From positions 22,784,001 through 22,848,000 of the forward strand of contig NC_134025.1 in the NCBI RefSeq assembly GCF_964204645.1: DNA of 64,000 bases, written 5' to 3'. The DNA comes from Tubulanus polymorphus (Eukaryota > Nemertea > Palaeonemertea > Tubulaniformes > Tubulanidae). Of this stretch, positions 1-10,281 are shown in pieces. The notes beneath the pieces are model-generated. The model did no database searches and was not told the DNA's origin. It worked only from the letters and a program-made list of their open reading frames with translations. Numbering within the stretch: position 1 is the first letter of the stretch; every line of letters begins with the position of its first letter. Position numbers and translations under genes: made by a program.

Positions 1-323
1 CTGGCCCTTACTCAACGGACAGTTTTTACAGGTTTTTTTGAAAACATTTTTTTCATTTTTCGTCGATTTTACGGGTTATTCATTGATTCTACATAGTTTC
101 TGTGCCACGCTACTATTCCATTGTTTTAACGTCGCGTAAAGACAATTGGAACATGATGTCCCTGAATTAGCCACCATAGTCGGATTCCTAACGTAAATCC
201 GCTATTTTCATCGTCTTTTGCGCATTGTAGTCTTTCCTGAACTCACCCTCTAGCGTTCCAAGCGTTCTTATCGTTGGATTTGTAAAAATAGATTGACTGC
301 AATTAATGGTTATATTTCACCAG

Positions 324-533
324 ATCACAGTGGATTCCTATTAAAAACTAATTCCAAATGTAGAAATGGTGTGATCTACAGAACGATTTCGAGATCATCC
401 GTGGCCGCCTGCGCCGAAAATTGCACCTCCTGGTGTCTGGCATTTCAGATCGATCAAGCAACTCTGACTTGTCAACTTCTTCAGAGCTGCTCGTCTGTAA
501 CAGAAATGAGCGGCAAAATGTTCTATACTAAAG
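324..533 (+). CDS. PAN-like module exon (6 Cys)
   Basis: The acceptor is TTATATTTCACCAG and the donor is AAAG|GTAAAA, with phases 1-1 and 69 complete codons. Six cysteines include the core ACAENCTSWCLAF. The module ends FYTK(G), like the ends of its neighbours on the other strand (for example FYEKIG). Confidence 0.6.
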
Positions 534-1605
534 GTAAAATGCCTGAACCAAACAAAACATCATCAATTTTCCGTATATCTGATCTGAATCAGTTATCATC
601 AATACCCTTGCCACTTCAAATGGATTCGAACTAGGCGTGGGTTAAAAGTTTTATTCAAAAAATGATAGTTTACACTATGGTTGTTATTCGTATACACTTC
701 GTGTATATACAAAGATTGATAAGACACTATATCCGCGTTGTGACGATAGTGTGAAGAGAATCCCACAATAATGAAGAAAATTAAGTACGAAAATGTTTCC
801 TTTAGCTAGTGGTTTATTCAACGTTTCAACTATATCCTAATAGTCATGTTCAGGAATATTGTATTCCTTGAGCAAGTAGTTTATTCAACGTTTCAACTAT
901 ATCATAATAGTCATCTTCAGGAATGCAATATTCCTGAAGTAGTTCCCCTGAAAAGTATTCCTGAAGATGACTTTAAGAATATCGTTGAAACGTTGAATAA
1001 ACTATACTAGCTCAAGGAAACATTTTCGGACTTGTTTTTCTTCATTATTGTTCGTTGTAATATTATGCTTAATACCAACTCGCATTGATATTTTCACAGA
1101 GGTGAATGATCTCCTAATCACAAACAATACCTGTGTAGCTGACAACTTTACACACCGGGCCGACTACAGCTTATGGAAATGTTCGAATAAGTGCATCAGA
1201 AGCGATTCGTGCTCGGCGTTTAGATACGACCATATTCATTTTAGCTGTAGTCTTTTACTCTCAAACGTGTCCAGTCTGAATATGTTTGATCCCGCATCCA
1301 GTGTTTCTTGTTATATAAAAATCGAAGGTAAGACGCGTGTTCGTAGCAACCAATCGTTTACAACTGTTTTATTCTCTTCGTTTGTGCAATTAATGGTATC
1401 TAAATTGGAATCGGCCAACAGTAGCATCTCAGGTAGGTCCATTTTCAGTCGCACGGTATCCATCGATAGGTAAGTACCGTATATACAGCGATCCAGAAAA
1501 ACTGTTGCGATATCGTTTTGTTTTAATCTTTACTTACTTACTCTGTCAGAATTTTACACCTATAGATACTGCCTAGAACACGCTAAAGCGAAAAGGGAGA
1601 AATAG
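324..1605 (+). CDS. PAN/Apple-like module gene, + strand, 5' end outside window
   Basis: Proposed exons are 324-533, 1100-1327 and a terminal exon 1550-1605. The first two each encode one six-cysteine PAN/Apple-like module (core C-x3-C-x3/5-C followed by a hydrophobic strand and another Cys). Both start after an AG with two codon bases and end one base into a codon before GTAAAA or GTAAGA, so both are symmetric 1-1 exons. The proposed last exon follows a pyrimidine-rich acceptor ending CTCTGTCAG, keeps phase 1 and stops with TAG after 18 residues. PAN/Apple modules bind proteins or carbohydrates in secreted or receptor proteins; the ligand here is unknown. The start codon and signal peptide must lie left of the window or be missed. 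The gene converges on the - strand PAN gene, suggesting inverted duplication. Modules are convincing, the terminal exon less so. Confidence 0.55.
765..1051. mobile_element. Foldback (MITE-like) element
   Basis: The left arm, starting ACAATAATGAAGAAAA, is repeated inverted at the right end (ending TTTTCTTCATTATTGT). Arms include GAAAATGTTTCC and TTTATTCAACGTTTCAAC. An inner partial copy at about 868-925 repeats the arm in direct orientation. The element sits in the intron between the two + strand PAN exons. Related sequence occurs near 42.5, 58.7 and 60.1 kb. Target-site duplication is not clear. Confidence 0.6.
1100..1327 (+). CDS. PAN-like module exon (6 Cys)
   Basis: The acceptor is TTGATATTTTCACAG and the donor is GAAG|GTAAGA, phases 1-1. 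Cysteines lie in NTC, then WKCSNKCIRSDSC, then FSC and VSC. The spacing C-x3-C-x5-C matches the - strand modules. Confidence 0.65.
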
Positions 1606-4600
1606 CAAAACAATATATTTTACTAAATTAACTTACCATTTTATTGTTGAAACGACCGATAGTAGTCCTTCTGAACCATACAATTTAAATGAAAATACTT
1701 ACCCCGACACATAACTTGTTGAAAAGGTGTAAAGAAATACTATGCTCTTATGGTAAACATCGTAAAAGGAGGATATTTTCAATGACATCAAACGAATATC
1801 AAACGTTATTAACACTTACGAAATAATTTCCAATAACAAGTGGAGCCCCAGTCGAGATGTGTTGCTAGTAAAGTGTCGTTATCGGTAATCAAGCGACACT
1901 GAAACTCTGTTGGTATATAACCGAATCCCAGGCATGAAGGGTCAAATAGACATCCAAGTCGACACCGTTCGAGAGTCTCAACCGCGCTATCGTTAGCGCC
2001 GACGCTATTGTTGGCGCTACCGAAATTGCAAGATAACTGATTCTCGAAGCCAGCGACATCTACACGAAAACAACGTACACGCCACAGTAACTAGATTGTT
2101 TATCCAATATTAAAACTAATTTAGAGTGTCATTTATTTACGGTGATTAGAGTGGTATTTGTTGATTTTTCATTGATAGATGTTGATGTTGAGTTGACTGT
2201 ACATTATTCGAACCTTTTAAGACATTTTTTTCACTGAAATGTTGATCCTATTTACTTAAATACATTTTCTTTTAATGGATAAAATCACTACAAAGCACTA
2301 CAATTAAACTTTACCCGAAATTTACCTATTTTCTCGTAGAAGTAATAGTCTCGTTGAAACGTTAGATCGGCGTGAGTACAGTACTGGCTTCGGTGAGCGA
2401 CGAATCCGTGGATGTATTTGTAGGTTGGCTCTAGATGTATTTGGAAGTGGGAGCACTCGTCTAGCATTTCGTTACAAGTCTCAGCGAACGTCTTTGGGCT
2501 ACCATGAGTACCGTTAGCAGTCCAAGAATCGGTATTTACACTACTGGCGCAAAGAGTCGAACTGTGAACGTAATATCCTTGCTGATCTGAATGACAGAAT
2601 CTAAGATTAGATTGCCCTGATACCAATGATGAATCAAATCTTTAAAAAATAACAATCATAGAAAAAGTATGGAGAAAAAATATGATGAAAAAATTGATTA
2701 GAACTCATGGAATATACCTCATTCAGATCGGTAGTTCTCTGATATTATGTAGGATAGTTCAGGGATCGACTTGCGACTTTAATGCTATTGGCCCGATTTA
2801 CTACGGAGTGGACTGATTGAAAGTTAGAATCAAGTCCATAAACAGCCAAAGAGCATCAAAGTCGCAACTTCTATCCCTGAATATTGAAATACTCGCCAAT
2901 CTTGTGATATATCGCACTGTCTGCGCTGGTCCAAGTTTCGATACATGGCGCTGAATTCGTCAACAACGAACACTCGCCCGAAACGGCGTTTTGTAGGAAC
3001 CCCGTGCATGACGTGTCCGATCTGCAATATTTCGCACATTTTTGAAGATCCGCGATTCTCGTGTCGTTGGTGTCTTCAACTGCGCATGCCAATTTCGTCA
3101 ACATAATATAGCCACCTAGAGCTATACATATATAAAAGTTAATTGAACGTCACCAGAAAGAAAACCCATTAAAATCCATTATTACGGTTATTCGGGCCAT
3201 ATCAGAAAAATGTGAGAGCCAATCGCAACTACTTTGTTTTTGAATTAGAACATACTCCGTTTCAACGCCACGTTAAAACAGATTTTTCGTTCAAACTCTT
3301 TCAGTTTTTTTTTATGAGGGTTGAGTTACATATCTTTTCGAAGATGGCTCGAATCAGCCACCATGGTAATCGTTTGAAATAGATAGATAACATTGAACTG
3401 AGAGATATAAATAGGTGTTCACTTCGGTCAAGGCAAAATTTGCCACGTTTGGGATTTCCTGACTCTTCTATTCCGTCTTTGCCTAAGGTACAGTTGAAGT
3501 CTCCAGTGATCTGGATAGCAGTACACCTATCCTCGTCCAAACACGCGCGATTGCAAACCTGCTGCGTCATCAGAGTTGGAAAGACCTTGATCGTTGACAC
3601 TAAGTTACAACGGCGCCTGTAGAAATTCTTGAAACCGAGCGGCTCTGAAATGGCGGTAAAACTACATGTTAGGAAATTTTCAGCAGCAACATTGGAAAAC
3701 AACAAAACTAACTTGAAAGTTAATTGGCACCATGAAGAAAAATAACACATATATAGTGCCTAATATCATCCACAGAGGATCCAAATGAATTCGAATATAT
3801 CGATAATTGAATTGAATTCACCGGCAACTAGTCTAGCGCCAATATTGACGTATGGCTCATCCACTCAAAATTCATCTTAAAAAACATGAAAATCTATTTA
3901 AATGAAAATGAACAGTCATGAAAGGTATATAATTACAAAATGAACGCCAAAATTCACAATTGTTATAGATATATTGAATCTCACACAGTACTCTTAACAC
4001 ATGGTAGTCATCGATGTACAAAAAACATCATTGTATCGGTTTTTGCGGCGTCAGAAAGGATTGTAATAAAAACATCAACCCCCAATGAACCAGTGCAACA
4101 ATGGTGTCACAAGCACATAACATCGTTTGATTCCAGAGGCCTTTTTAATCCAAAATATTGAACTGATCAAACTACTTAATGGATTACTGGATGACAGAAT
4201 GTCCAGAGTAAGACGTGTATCTTTTTCAGGATGATAATACGTTGAATCAAGTTGTAGATGTATTTGTTACCGTATACAAAAGTGATTTCATTTAGTTTTC
4301 GAACTCACTTAGTCTGTCATAGAGCAGAGCCCCCGTCACATTCGATACTCTGTCGACGCAACTTTCGTTGTAGAATGAACACAACTTTTTATTCGCGTTG
4401 TAAACGAAAGACATGCATTCAGGTGAATCGGAACACATTCGTTTACACTGGTTTATGTAACTCGTTGAAGTTGTGTTTTTAAACAGTGAGTTGCGTTCGT
4501 GATGCGCGTGGCATCTCTCGCCGAGTCTTAAAAACCATTCTTCTCCGATATCTAAAATGACATATGCGATGTTTTAACGGAGCCATTCTCCACAATCAGA

Positions 4601-6775
4601 ACAAGAGTACCGAATACAATGTATATTGGAATGTGTTGAATCTCTACCACATCCTACTGATTATATAAAGATATACATGTATTCTTAATAATGCATGTTC
4701 CTGGTAATCTTCGTTTAAGGAAATTGTATGTTGATGATATGATATGATATGATTTATTTTAAAGCAAAATTTTTACAAAATTAATGAGTAAGGAAATTTT
4801 GCAATAAAGGCTAGGTGATTTATTATAATATGTGCCTACTTCTCGTAAAGAAATATTTGTCGTTGGTATCTTCTCTGGTATCGCAAATTTCCTGGTCCAA
4901 CAGCTTGCACGAATAGTTAATGAAATTGAACTCGTACAACCCGCAGTATGGATATGCGTTGCAGATTCCCTCGCATTCGGAAACCGTTACGTTTTCGATC
5001 TCCGTGAACGGTGGAGGCATTAGGCACCCCGCATTCCTTCTAGTGAATTCCCACGAACCTGTCAAGAAAACGTTATTTTCGTTCGTTAGAAAGATGCCCT
5101 GAGTTTCGGTTCAATAAGAAACCGACTTCTTACGACACCATTCGGAAAGAACGCCACTTTTCAAGTTAACTTCTCTACATTGAAAAAATCACTGATTTAT
5201 GTATGGTACTTTCGTGTAGTTGGAACTGTTATTTTAGTGAAATGCTTTAATTTTTCCTGTTTCTAAGTGTTGGAACCTGAAGTATATAATTACTGCTCTT
5301 CTAGGTGGGGGTTCTGCCATTGGTGGATAAGCAAAAGCACGAATATCCAATATTCGATAATTCAATTAATTATGAATTCAAGCACGACGTCATTTCTGCC
5401 GATAGCACATGGAAATATAATATTTTCCTCATTAGATAGAAAGGATTTTTTAGAGTCTGCTCGTTGACTGAACCTACGAATTTTCAGTCGGCAAGTCTAG
5501 CAAAGCATTTAACTCATTAAAGCCCAAAGCACATTTTTGACACAACGCCCATGGTGGCCGGGACTTGGGCTTCTTTCATTTCGGAATTTAAATTCTGTGT
5601 CCCGCCCAGCATACTGGTTGTTGACTCCTAAGAGTGCCCACTCTGGGTACTAATCAAAGGCAGGTGATGGGAAAGGTACAATCACACACTCACCTTCGAT
5701 TAGTTTCCTAGAGTGCTAGAGTGGTCTGGGCTCTAAAGGGTTAAGAATGATAGCTATATCACTAGATTCGATATGACGATACTAACGATAGAAAATAAAC
5801 GTTGTGGCATTCATTTCGTCAACCATATCCGAAGCGATGCATGATTCCTTCGAACGAGCCGTGAAGATGCCGTTATTTCTGATTTCCATTATCACCGACT
5901 TGCATTTCGGGCGGTTTCGGCATTGCTCGAATACTTTGCTGAGAGGCGTCGCCGTAAACGAGACACTTTGTCGAGGAACGTCCCTGCACATTTTATTCGT
6001 ATGATTGTGGAAAGAGCCAAAATCTAAAAAGGAACGCGCAATAGACTTCAATTGTAAAGCAGGAGAATCAACGACGTACTTTAATCGTACCAGCTATCCC
6101 ACCAGATGGCGTGACGAGCAGTTGGTCGTTCATTCTCTAAATTTTAATCACTTTAGTGTTGTTTTGTAAATATTTGTATATACATGTGTAATAGTTTTCC
6201 TCCATATACCATGGAAATGGTTGGAGTGTAAATAAATCGTAATTGTAATCGTAATCGTAATCGTCCGTTCATCATCTTTGAACTGGGATTTTAGACTCCC
6301 TAATCCATGTATTATCACAGCATCCACCAAATACACAGTAATTTCATTCTTCGGGATATCGGTATAGTTTTCTTAAGTAATTGATTCATTTAAGAGAAAA
6401 GATCATTTAGATCTAATTAAAATGTAGAAGAAATCGAACGCGGACGATCAACTATCTACTAGCAAACCTGGCGGATCCTCGCATGCCATAAGTGGAATCC
6501 TCGATTGCAGGAGCACTGTGGGTTTCGCACGCTTCCCTTTCACTTACCTATCACGTCATAGGTGAAAGCACCTAGTTGATAATTGGTGTCGACACAAGAT
6601 TGGTCGTAAACGATACAATTCTGCGAATCTACTACGAGGAAACCGGCGCAACGCTTCGTTTCGATGCAGTTCGCCATACAACCCTGCGCCGATGTTACGT
6701 TAAACTCGGCAATTACATTTTCCATCGCCAAGTCGGTGCAAATTTGGTTGCTTCGGAGTATAGCTCCCTCTATAG
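1560..6775 (-). CDS. PAN/Apple-like multi-module gene, - strand
   Basis: Eight open exons follow one another on the - strand: 6548-6775, 5787-6023, 4840-5058, 4309-4551, 3423-3644, 2897-3115, 2326-2616 and 1820-2059. Each starts with two bases of a split codon and ends with one, so all introns are phase 1 and exons could be added or lost without frame change. Most modules carry six Cys with the core C-x3-C-x5-C. A possible last exon (1560-1582) would add six residues and a TAG. An ATG at 3750 followed by a hydrophobic stretch reads straight into the 3423-3644 module, so this may be two genes (6775-4309 and 3750-1560). No transmembrane segment was identified. Function is inferred only from the fold: extracellular adhesion or recognition. 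The first exon was not identified. Confidence 0.55.
1820..2059 (-). CDS. PAN-like module exon (6 Cys)
   Basis: The acceptor is TTGTTTTCGTGTAG and the donor is TTTC|GTAAGT, phases 1-1, 79 full codons. The core reads ERCRLGCLFDPSCLGFGY, then FQC and STC. The exon has no ATG, so a start-based ORF search misses it. Confidence 0.65.
2326..2616 (-). CDS. PAN-like module exon, longer variant (5 Cys)
   Basis: Phases are 1-1 with donor ATAG|GTAAAT. Five Cys are seen and the core is ETCNEMLDECSHFQ, so one Cys of the usual C-x3-C pair is missing. The exon is longer than its neighbours (96 full codons) and ends YYFYEKIG. Confidence 0.55.
2897..3115 (-). CDS. PAN-like module exon with apparent GC donor
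   Basis: The acceptor is AGCTCTAG. Six Cys include LQKCAKYCRSDTSC. To end in phase 1 after YHKIG, as the neighbours do, the donor must be ATTG|GCGAGT, a GC-AG intron. The length (219) then fits the 1-1 pattern exactly. A plain GT lies a few bases downstream but gives a different phase. Confidence 0.55.
3182..3366. mobile_element. Degraded relative of the 6.8-kb MITE
   Basis: The right end (3344-3364, GGCTCGAATCAGCCACCAT) matches the terminal repeat of the element at 6809-7116. A diverged left end, TTATTCGGGCCATATCAG, lies near 3188. It abuts the PAN exon 3423-3644. Confidence 0.35.
3423..3644 (-). CDS. PAN-like module exon; possible signal-peptide start upstream
   Basis: The acceptor is CGCCATTTCAG and the donor is CGAA|GTGAAC (weak), phases 1-1. 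Six Cys include QVCNRACLDEDRC. The frame is open upstream to an ATG at 3750 preceding KLVLLFSNVAA, a possible signal peptide. If that start is used, the module is read without splicing. Confidence 0.55.
3931..4080. repeat. Dispersed repeat, copy 1
   Basis: ATTACAAAATGAACGCCAAAATT followed about 110 bases later by CGGTTTTTGCGGCGTC recurs, diverged, at about 48,698-48,830 in a spectraplakin intron. No terminal repeats or coding capacity seen. Confidence 0.5.
4309..4551 (-). CDS. PAN-like module exon (6 Cys)
   Basis: The acceptor is ATGTCATTTTAG and the donor is CTAA|GTGAGT, phases 1-1, 80 full codons. The core is NQCKRMCSDSPECMSFVYN, followed by KLC and ESC. It lacks an in-frame ATG near its start. 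Confidence 0.65.
4736..4756. repeat. ATATG microsatellite
   Basis: About four units of the pentamer ATGAT/ATATG run in a row between two PAN exons. Confidence 0.7.
4840..5058 (-). CDS. PAN-like module exon (6 Cys)
   Basis: The acceptor is TTTTCTTGACAG and the donor is AGAA|GTAGGC, phases 1-1. The core is SECEGICNAYPYCGLYEF, then YSC and EIC. Confidence 0.65.
5509..5744. mobile_element. piggyBac-like MITE with TTAA ends
   Basis: TTAA at 5509-5512 and 5741-5744 flanks 228 bp. Terminal inverted repeats: the left reads TTAACTCATTAAAGCCCA and the right, reverse-complemented, TTAACCCTTTAGAGCCCA. TTAA target sites with CCC-rich ends are typical of piggyBac. No transposase is encoded. Confidence 0.65.
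5787..6023 (-). CDS. PAN-like module exon, reduced (4 Cys)
   Basis: The acceptor is CGTTCCTTTTTAG and the donor is TATC|GTTAGT, phases 1-1, 78 full codons. Only four Cys remain (KMC, EQC, PKC, ESC), so one disulfide of the module has been lost. It has several basic residues. Confidence 0.55.
6234..6266. repeat. AATCGT hexamer microsatellite
   Basis: About five units of AATCGT/AATTGT. Confidence 0.7.
6548..6775 (-). CDS. PAN-like module exon (6 Cys)
   Basis: The acceptor is CATATTATTCAG (a second in-phase AG lies 6 bases inside) and the donor is ATAG|GTAAGT, phases 1-1. The core is QGCMANCIETKRCAGFLV, then QNC and QSC. This is the most upstream module found; the exon encoding the N-terminus was not identified. 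Confidence 0.65.
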
Positions 6776-6808
6776 CTGAATAATATGATAAAAAATATCA
6801 TTAGCCTA

Positions 6809-7116
6809 TGGTGGCTGATTCGGGCCATACTAAAAACATTTTCTGTACGGCTAGAGCAACGATAAAAAAATTTTCACAGTGCCCCTTTTTTTGGTTTTCT
6901 CGAGCGAGAATTCAAAAAGTTTGGTTTTCTCTCGCGAAAATTCAAAAAGTTTTGTTTTCTCGCGCGAGAATTCAAAAAGTTTGGTTTTCTCGCGCGAAAA
7001 TTCAAAAAGTTTTGAATTCTCGCGCGAGAAAACCAAAAAAGGGCCACTGTGAAAATTTTTTTATCGTTGCTCTAGCCGTACAGAAAATTTTTTAGTATGG
7101 CTCGAATCAGCCACCA
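6809..7116. mobile_element. TA-flanked MITE with 78-bp inverted repeats and internal minisatellite
   Basis: Terminal repeats begin TGGTGGCTGATTCG on both strands, run about 78 bp almost perfectly, and are flanked by TA (6807-6808, 7117-7118), as in Tc1/mariner-type insertions. Between them, a unit of about 29 bp (AAAAAGTTTGGTTTTCTCGCGCGA type) is repeated four to five times with GAATTC and CGCG palindromes. Open frames here are repeat artefacts. Confidence 0.75.
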
Positions 7117-7853
7117 TAATTAGCTCTACACTTCTTGCTGAATTCCAAATATCCCCTATATCTACCGATTCTAACTTTGTATTACGAATGGATACTGAAA
7201 TGATAACACTCGACTATATTTGTACGGGAAAGCGTCGCGCGCAGCCACCTAGCACTTTCTTTTGAATTCAAGATGTCAAATATTCGACTTTCATAGAGCT
7301 CGTAAGAAATCGTTGAACGGATAAAAATTTTCGTAAGAAACATATACAGTTTACTACTTTGAACTGCATGCACGGTACAATTTTCATTTCTCTGATCACG
7401 GCCCTCTTGATAATACTCTTCACCTCCATAATTTTGCACTAGAACTCGATATTTTTTTCCTTTGCGATTTTCATTTTTTTTAAAAATATTTAATGATGAA
7501 AATAGCGTTTAGCAATAACACAAATAGTTCATAGGTATCATCGTTTCCAGGCGCACTGGGTGTATTTTTAACACTTCAGCACAACAACCATCGACAATAT
7601 GTCACTAAGTGACGAAAATCGCCCTACCATGGAAAATGGGGGAAATATCCAAAGTTATCAATTTGATACTCGGTGGTGGGATGGATGGCTGTCTCACAGC
7701 GAGTTTGAATGCATTTGCCTGTGAATAATTCATCGAACGTATTAGAATACTCCACTCAAAGTTGCTATTCCAAATGGTAGACGATCAGCTTCATCGAGCT
7801 TGATCTCAGTCGATTAAACCATGGTTATCTATATTCCATTGGTAACATACGCT

Positions 7854-7912
7854 CTATAAAGCATGTCCCCATCTTTAACCATTGTAATTAAAGATGGGGA
7901 CGTGCTTTATTA
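7854..7912. repeat. Short hairpin
   Basis: ATAAAGCATGTCCCCATCTTTA pairs with TAAAGATGGGGACGTGCTTTAT across an 11-base loop, one mismatch. Confidence 0.65.
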
Positions 7913-8438
7913 TAATTAGTTAATTGTGGAATGGCGTAATGCGTTGTCATGACGTCAGTTAATATCAATTTATTAGAGTTTGTGAAAGGGGAAATTGGCA
8001 CTCTTAAAAAATCTGTTTTCTATATCATAAGTGCCGCGTTTCTCACGAATTCCATGTCAATACTAGCTGCTACTCATTTACATTGTAAAATGTATTGAAC
8101 CGCATTTATCATTATATTTTTCGACGTGAAAAAGGGGCACTTTCCTATTGAAAAAAGGAAATATTTTATATGAAGTGCCCAGGTAGCTGAATGAATAATT
8201 TCGGACTGGATTACTTTTCATTTTCCAAAAAAGATATCAAAATTGTATCCAAATTTTCAAAAACAAAAATATTTTTACACTGACCTTTTGAAGGGCACTT
8301 TGAAAATGTGATAGGGTTCCTTCACTAAACCCCGTCCCCCCGTCGGAAGAGGCCTGATCAATGTGGATACGGTGAGATGGAGTGATCAACGACATCTCTT
8401 GCCAACGTGTTCGATGTAAAGCGATAAAATAGCAATTA

Positions 8439-8624
8439 CAGTGGGACCTCGTTAATTCGAATGTCGTGGGCAAAAGTGAAATTGTCGTATTAAACGGGTT
8501 TTGTATATTATCCAAAGCTTGATCCAAAGCTTGATTGATATAGATATCGTAGCTGGGAAATACTGGAAATCGTCATAATAAACGTATTTCGTCTGTAGAG
8601 AATCGTATTTACGAGGTTCAACTG
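8439..8624. mobile_element. pogo/Tigger-like MITE
   Basis: The left end, CAGTGGGACCTCGTTAATTCGA, and the right end, reverse-complemented CAGTTGAACCTCGTAAATACGA, are flanked by TA on both sides (8437-8438, 8625-8626). CAGT..ACCTCG termini with TA duplication are characteristic of pogo/Tigger elements. 186 bp, non-coding. Confidence 0.7.
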
Positions 8625-10281
8625 TATCTTCGAAATTTATGGAATATACCCCAAAAAGTATTGTTATATTTTGTATGTTGATTTTCTCATAATTTTGTAG
8701 AGATACTGACATTTTGATGTATTTAAAACGCATTTAAAGATCTCTAACTGGGAATAGATAAGTGATTGATTAAGAATATAGATAACGGTTATGATTTGTA
8801 TGTTGGAGACTATTTCTCACCACGACCAAAACCATTCATTTTGTTCTTGGGGTAAGGTGACGAAATATCGAGAGGTGTTTTTGTTTCATTTAGCAGCCGA
8901 TCATAACAAAATAATGAAATTAATTTCGAAGAAGGTTAGATAGAGTATGTTCGCAAAATTATCTTTTGTACTTATCATACATTTAAACTGTCATACCTTC
9001 CGAATAAAAGTTATTTGGAAATCGAGACCATTCCCCAGTTCAATGTATTTATATAGACTTTCGCCAAGAACGTAGTGTCCAATGATACTTCACTGAGAAC
9101 CTTAGTGTAAGTGATATATCGCTATCGCGACCCCTGGTGGTTCATGCAAGCTCTAGTACACGCAGTATACGGACTATGTCTCAGGACTGGGTGAAGACGA
9201 CCCATGCTCTAAGAATGTTTTGAAAATACACACGTGTTTTGTCGAAACGGGCATAAAATTTTATGTTATAAACATTTAAACTCTTATAAACAATCGGAAT
9301 CGTACGTACCTTCTTGTCCATAAACACTTTGCATTGAATATTTCAACAGAAATGTAAATAATGTAACGAATTTACGCTTTTTCCAGCAAGAGTTCTCCAT
9401 CTTTACCCAGCCAGTTTTCATTATGATCTGATTCTGTTGACGGCAACGCACTCAATTCTGAATTTCGCGAGCGCTGCGCGGCAAATTGCTAAGCTGTCCG
9501 TGCCAATCAAATCACATCCACAGATCGCAAAAAAACTGCGCCAACCACACATTGTTCGATAACGCATGAACCGTACGCAGGATATGAAAGAGCAAATAAT
9601 TTTTGCGATGCAAAAAGGATGAAAAAAGGTAGTGTAAAATTGTTAAGTGTCGCAGTAGTCAAGCGCAGTGTTGACGACCAAACTACGAAGATCATAAATA
9701 GGTAATAATCATCCGTCTAGATGCTACGAATTACTTCGTCGACCCGGAAAACTTAGCCAAGCATATTTCAAAAGCGTGCATCAGTTTCTAGAAAGTCCTA
9801 ACACGCAAGAGTCCTAGGTCGGTGACTGGGCCGTTTGTTCCTGTATCTGCTTCGCACGATTTACGTAACTGCCAAGTGGGCCGGTCGTGGTAAACGTTCT
9901 GTGGATGTTTTCATCCAGTCCTGGTAGTGGCTGAACCCACAACTATCTCCGTTGCTTTATGATCCTTGTGTAACTAACCATTTTAGTGGGGTGGCTTAGC
10001 GTTTTTATTATTACTCGGTGGACAAAATCACGAAAATTAGCCCAGATGTTCATACAAACTTAACAATCAATTTTAGAAGGGGAGCCAGCTTGGATCTCTA
10101 TGGCAACCATCCAATTTTTATGTTTCCATGGCTAAGAAACTAAGGGTCTCGGTGAATAGATATTAAACAATTAGTGTCAACAGAAGACTCGCCCGACTGA
10201 GACAAACGTTTTAATATTTCAAACCTTAGTTACCACTTGAGGACGGTTGTCAATTCTACCTAAACAAAACAACAAAGATAT

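Larger units (their letters stand above)
6776..10280. other. Intergenic region between PAN gene and spectraplakin
   Basis: No convincing exon was seen on either strand. The region holds the MITEs at 6809 and 8439 and a small hairpin at 7854. Short open frames here lack splice-site or domain support. Confidence 0.5.

Noticed and set aside
6808-7095. Open frames on both strands with repeated FSRARIQKV / FSREKTKLFE units
   Set aside because: They are produced by the 29-bp minisatellite inside the MITE.
7182-7439. Open frame on the - strand upstream of the PAN array
   Set aside because: Only two Cys, no module core, weak acceptor and no suitable donor before the stop.
7620-7745. Acceptor-like CAG followed by KCIQTRCETA on the - strand
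   Set aside because: The frame stops after about 31 codons without a donor and lacks the PAN Cys pattern.
9507-9695. ATG-led hydrophobic frame on the - strand, possible signal-peptide exon of the PAN gene
   Set aside because: The donor (G|GTTCAT) is weak, the hydrophobic stretch is far from the start and nothing links it to the module at 6775.
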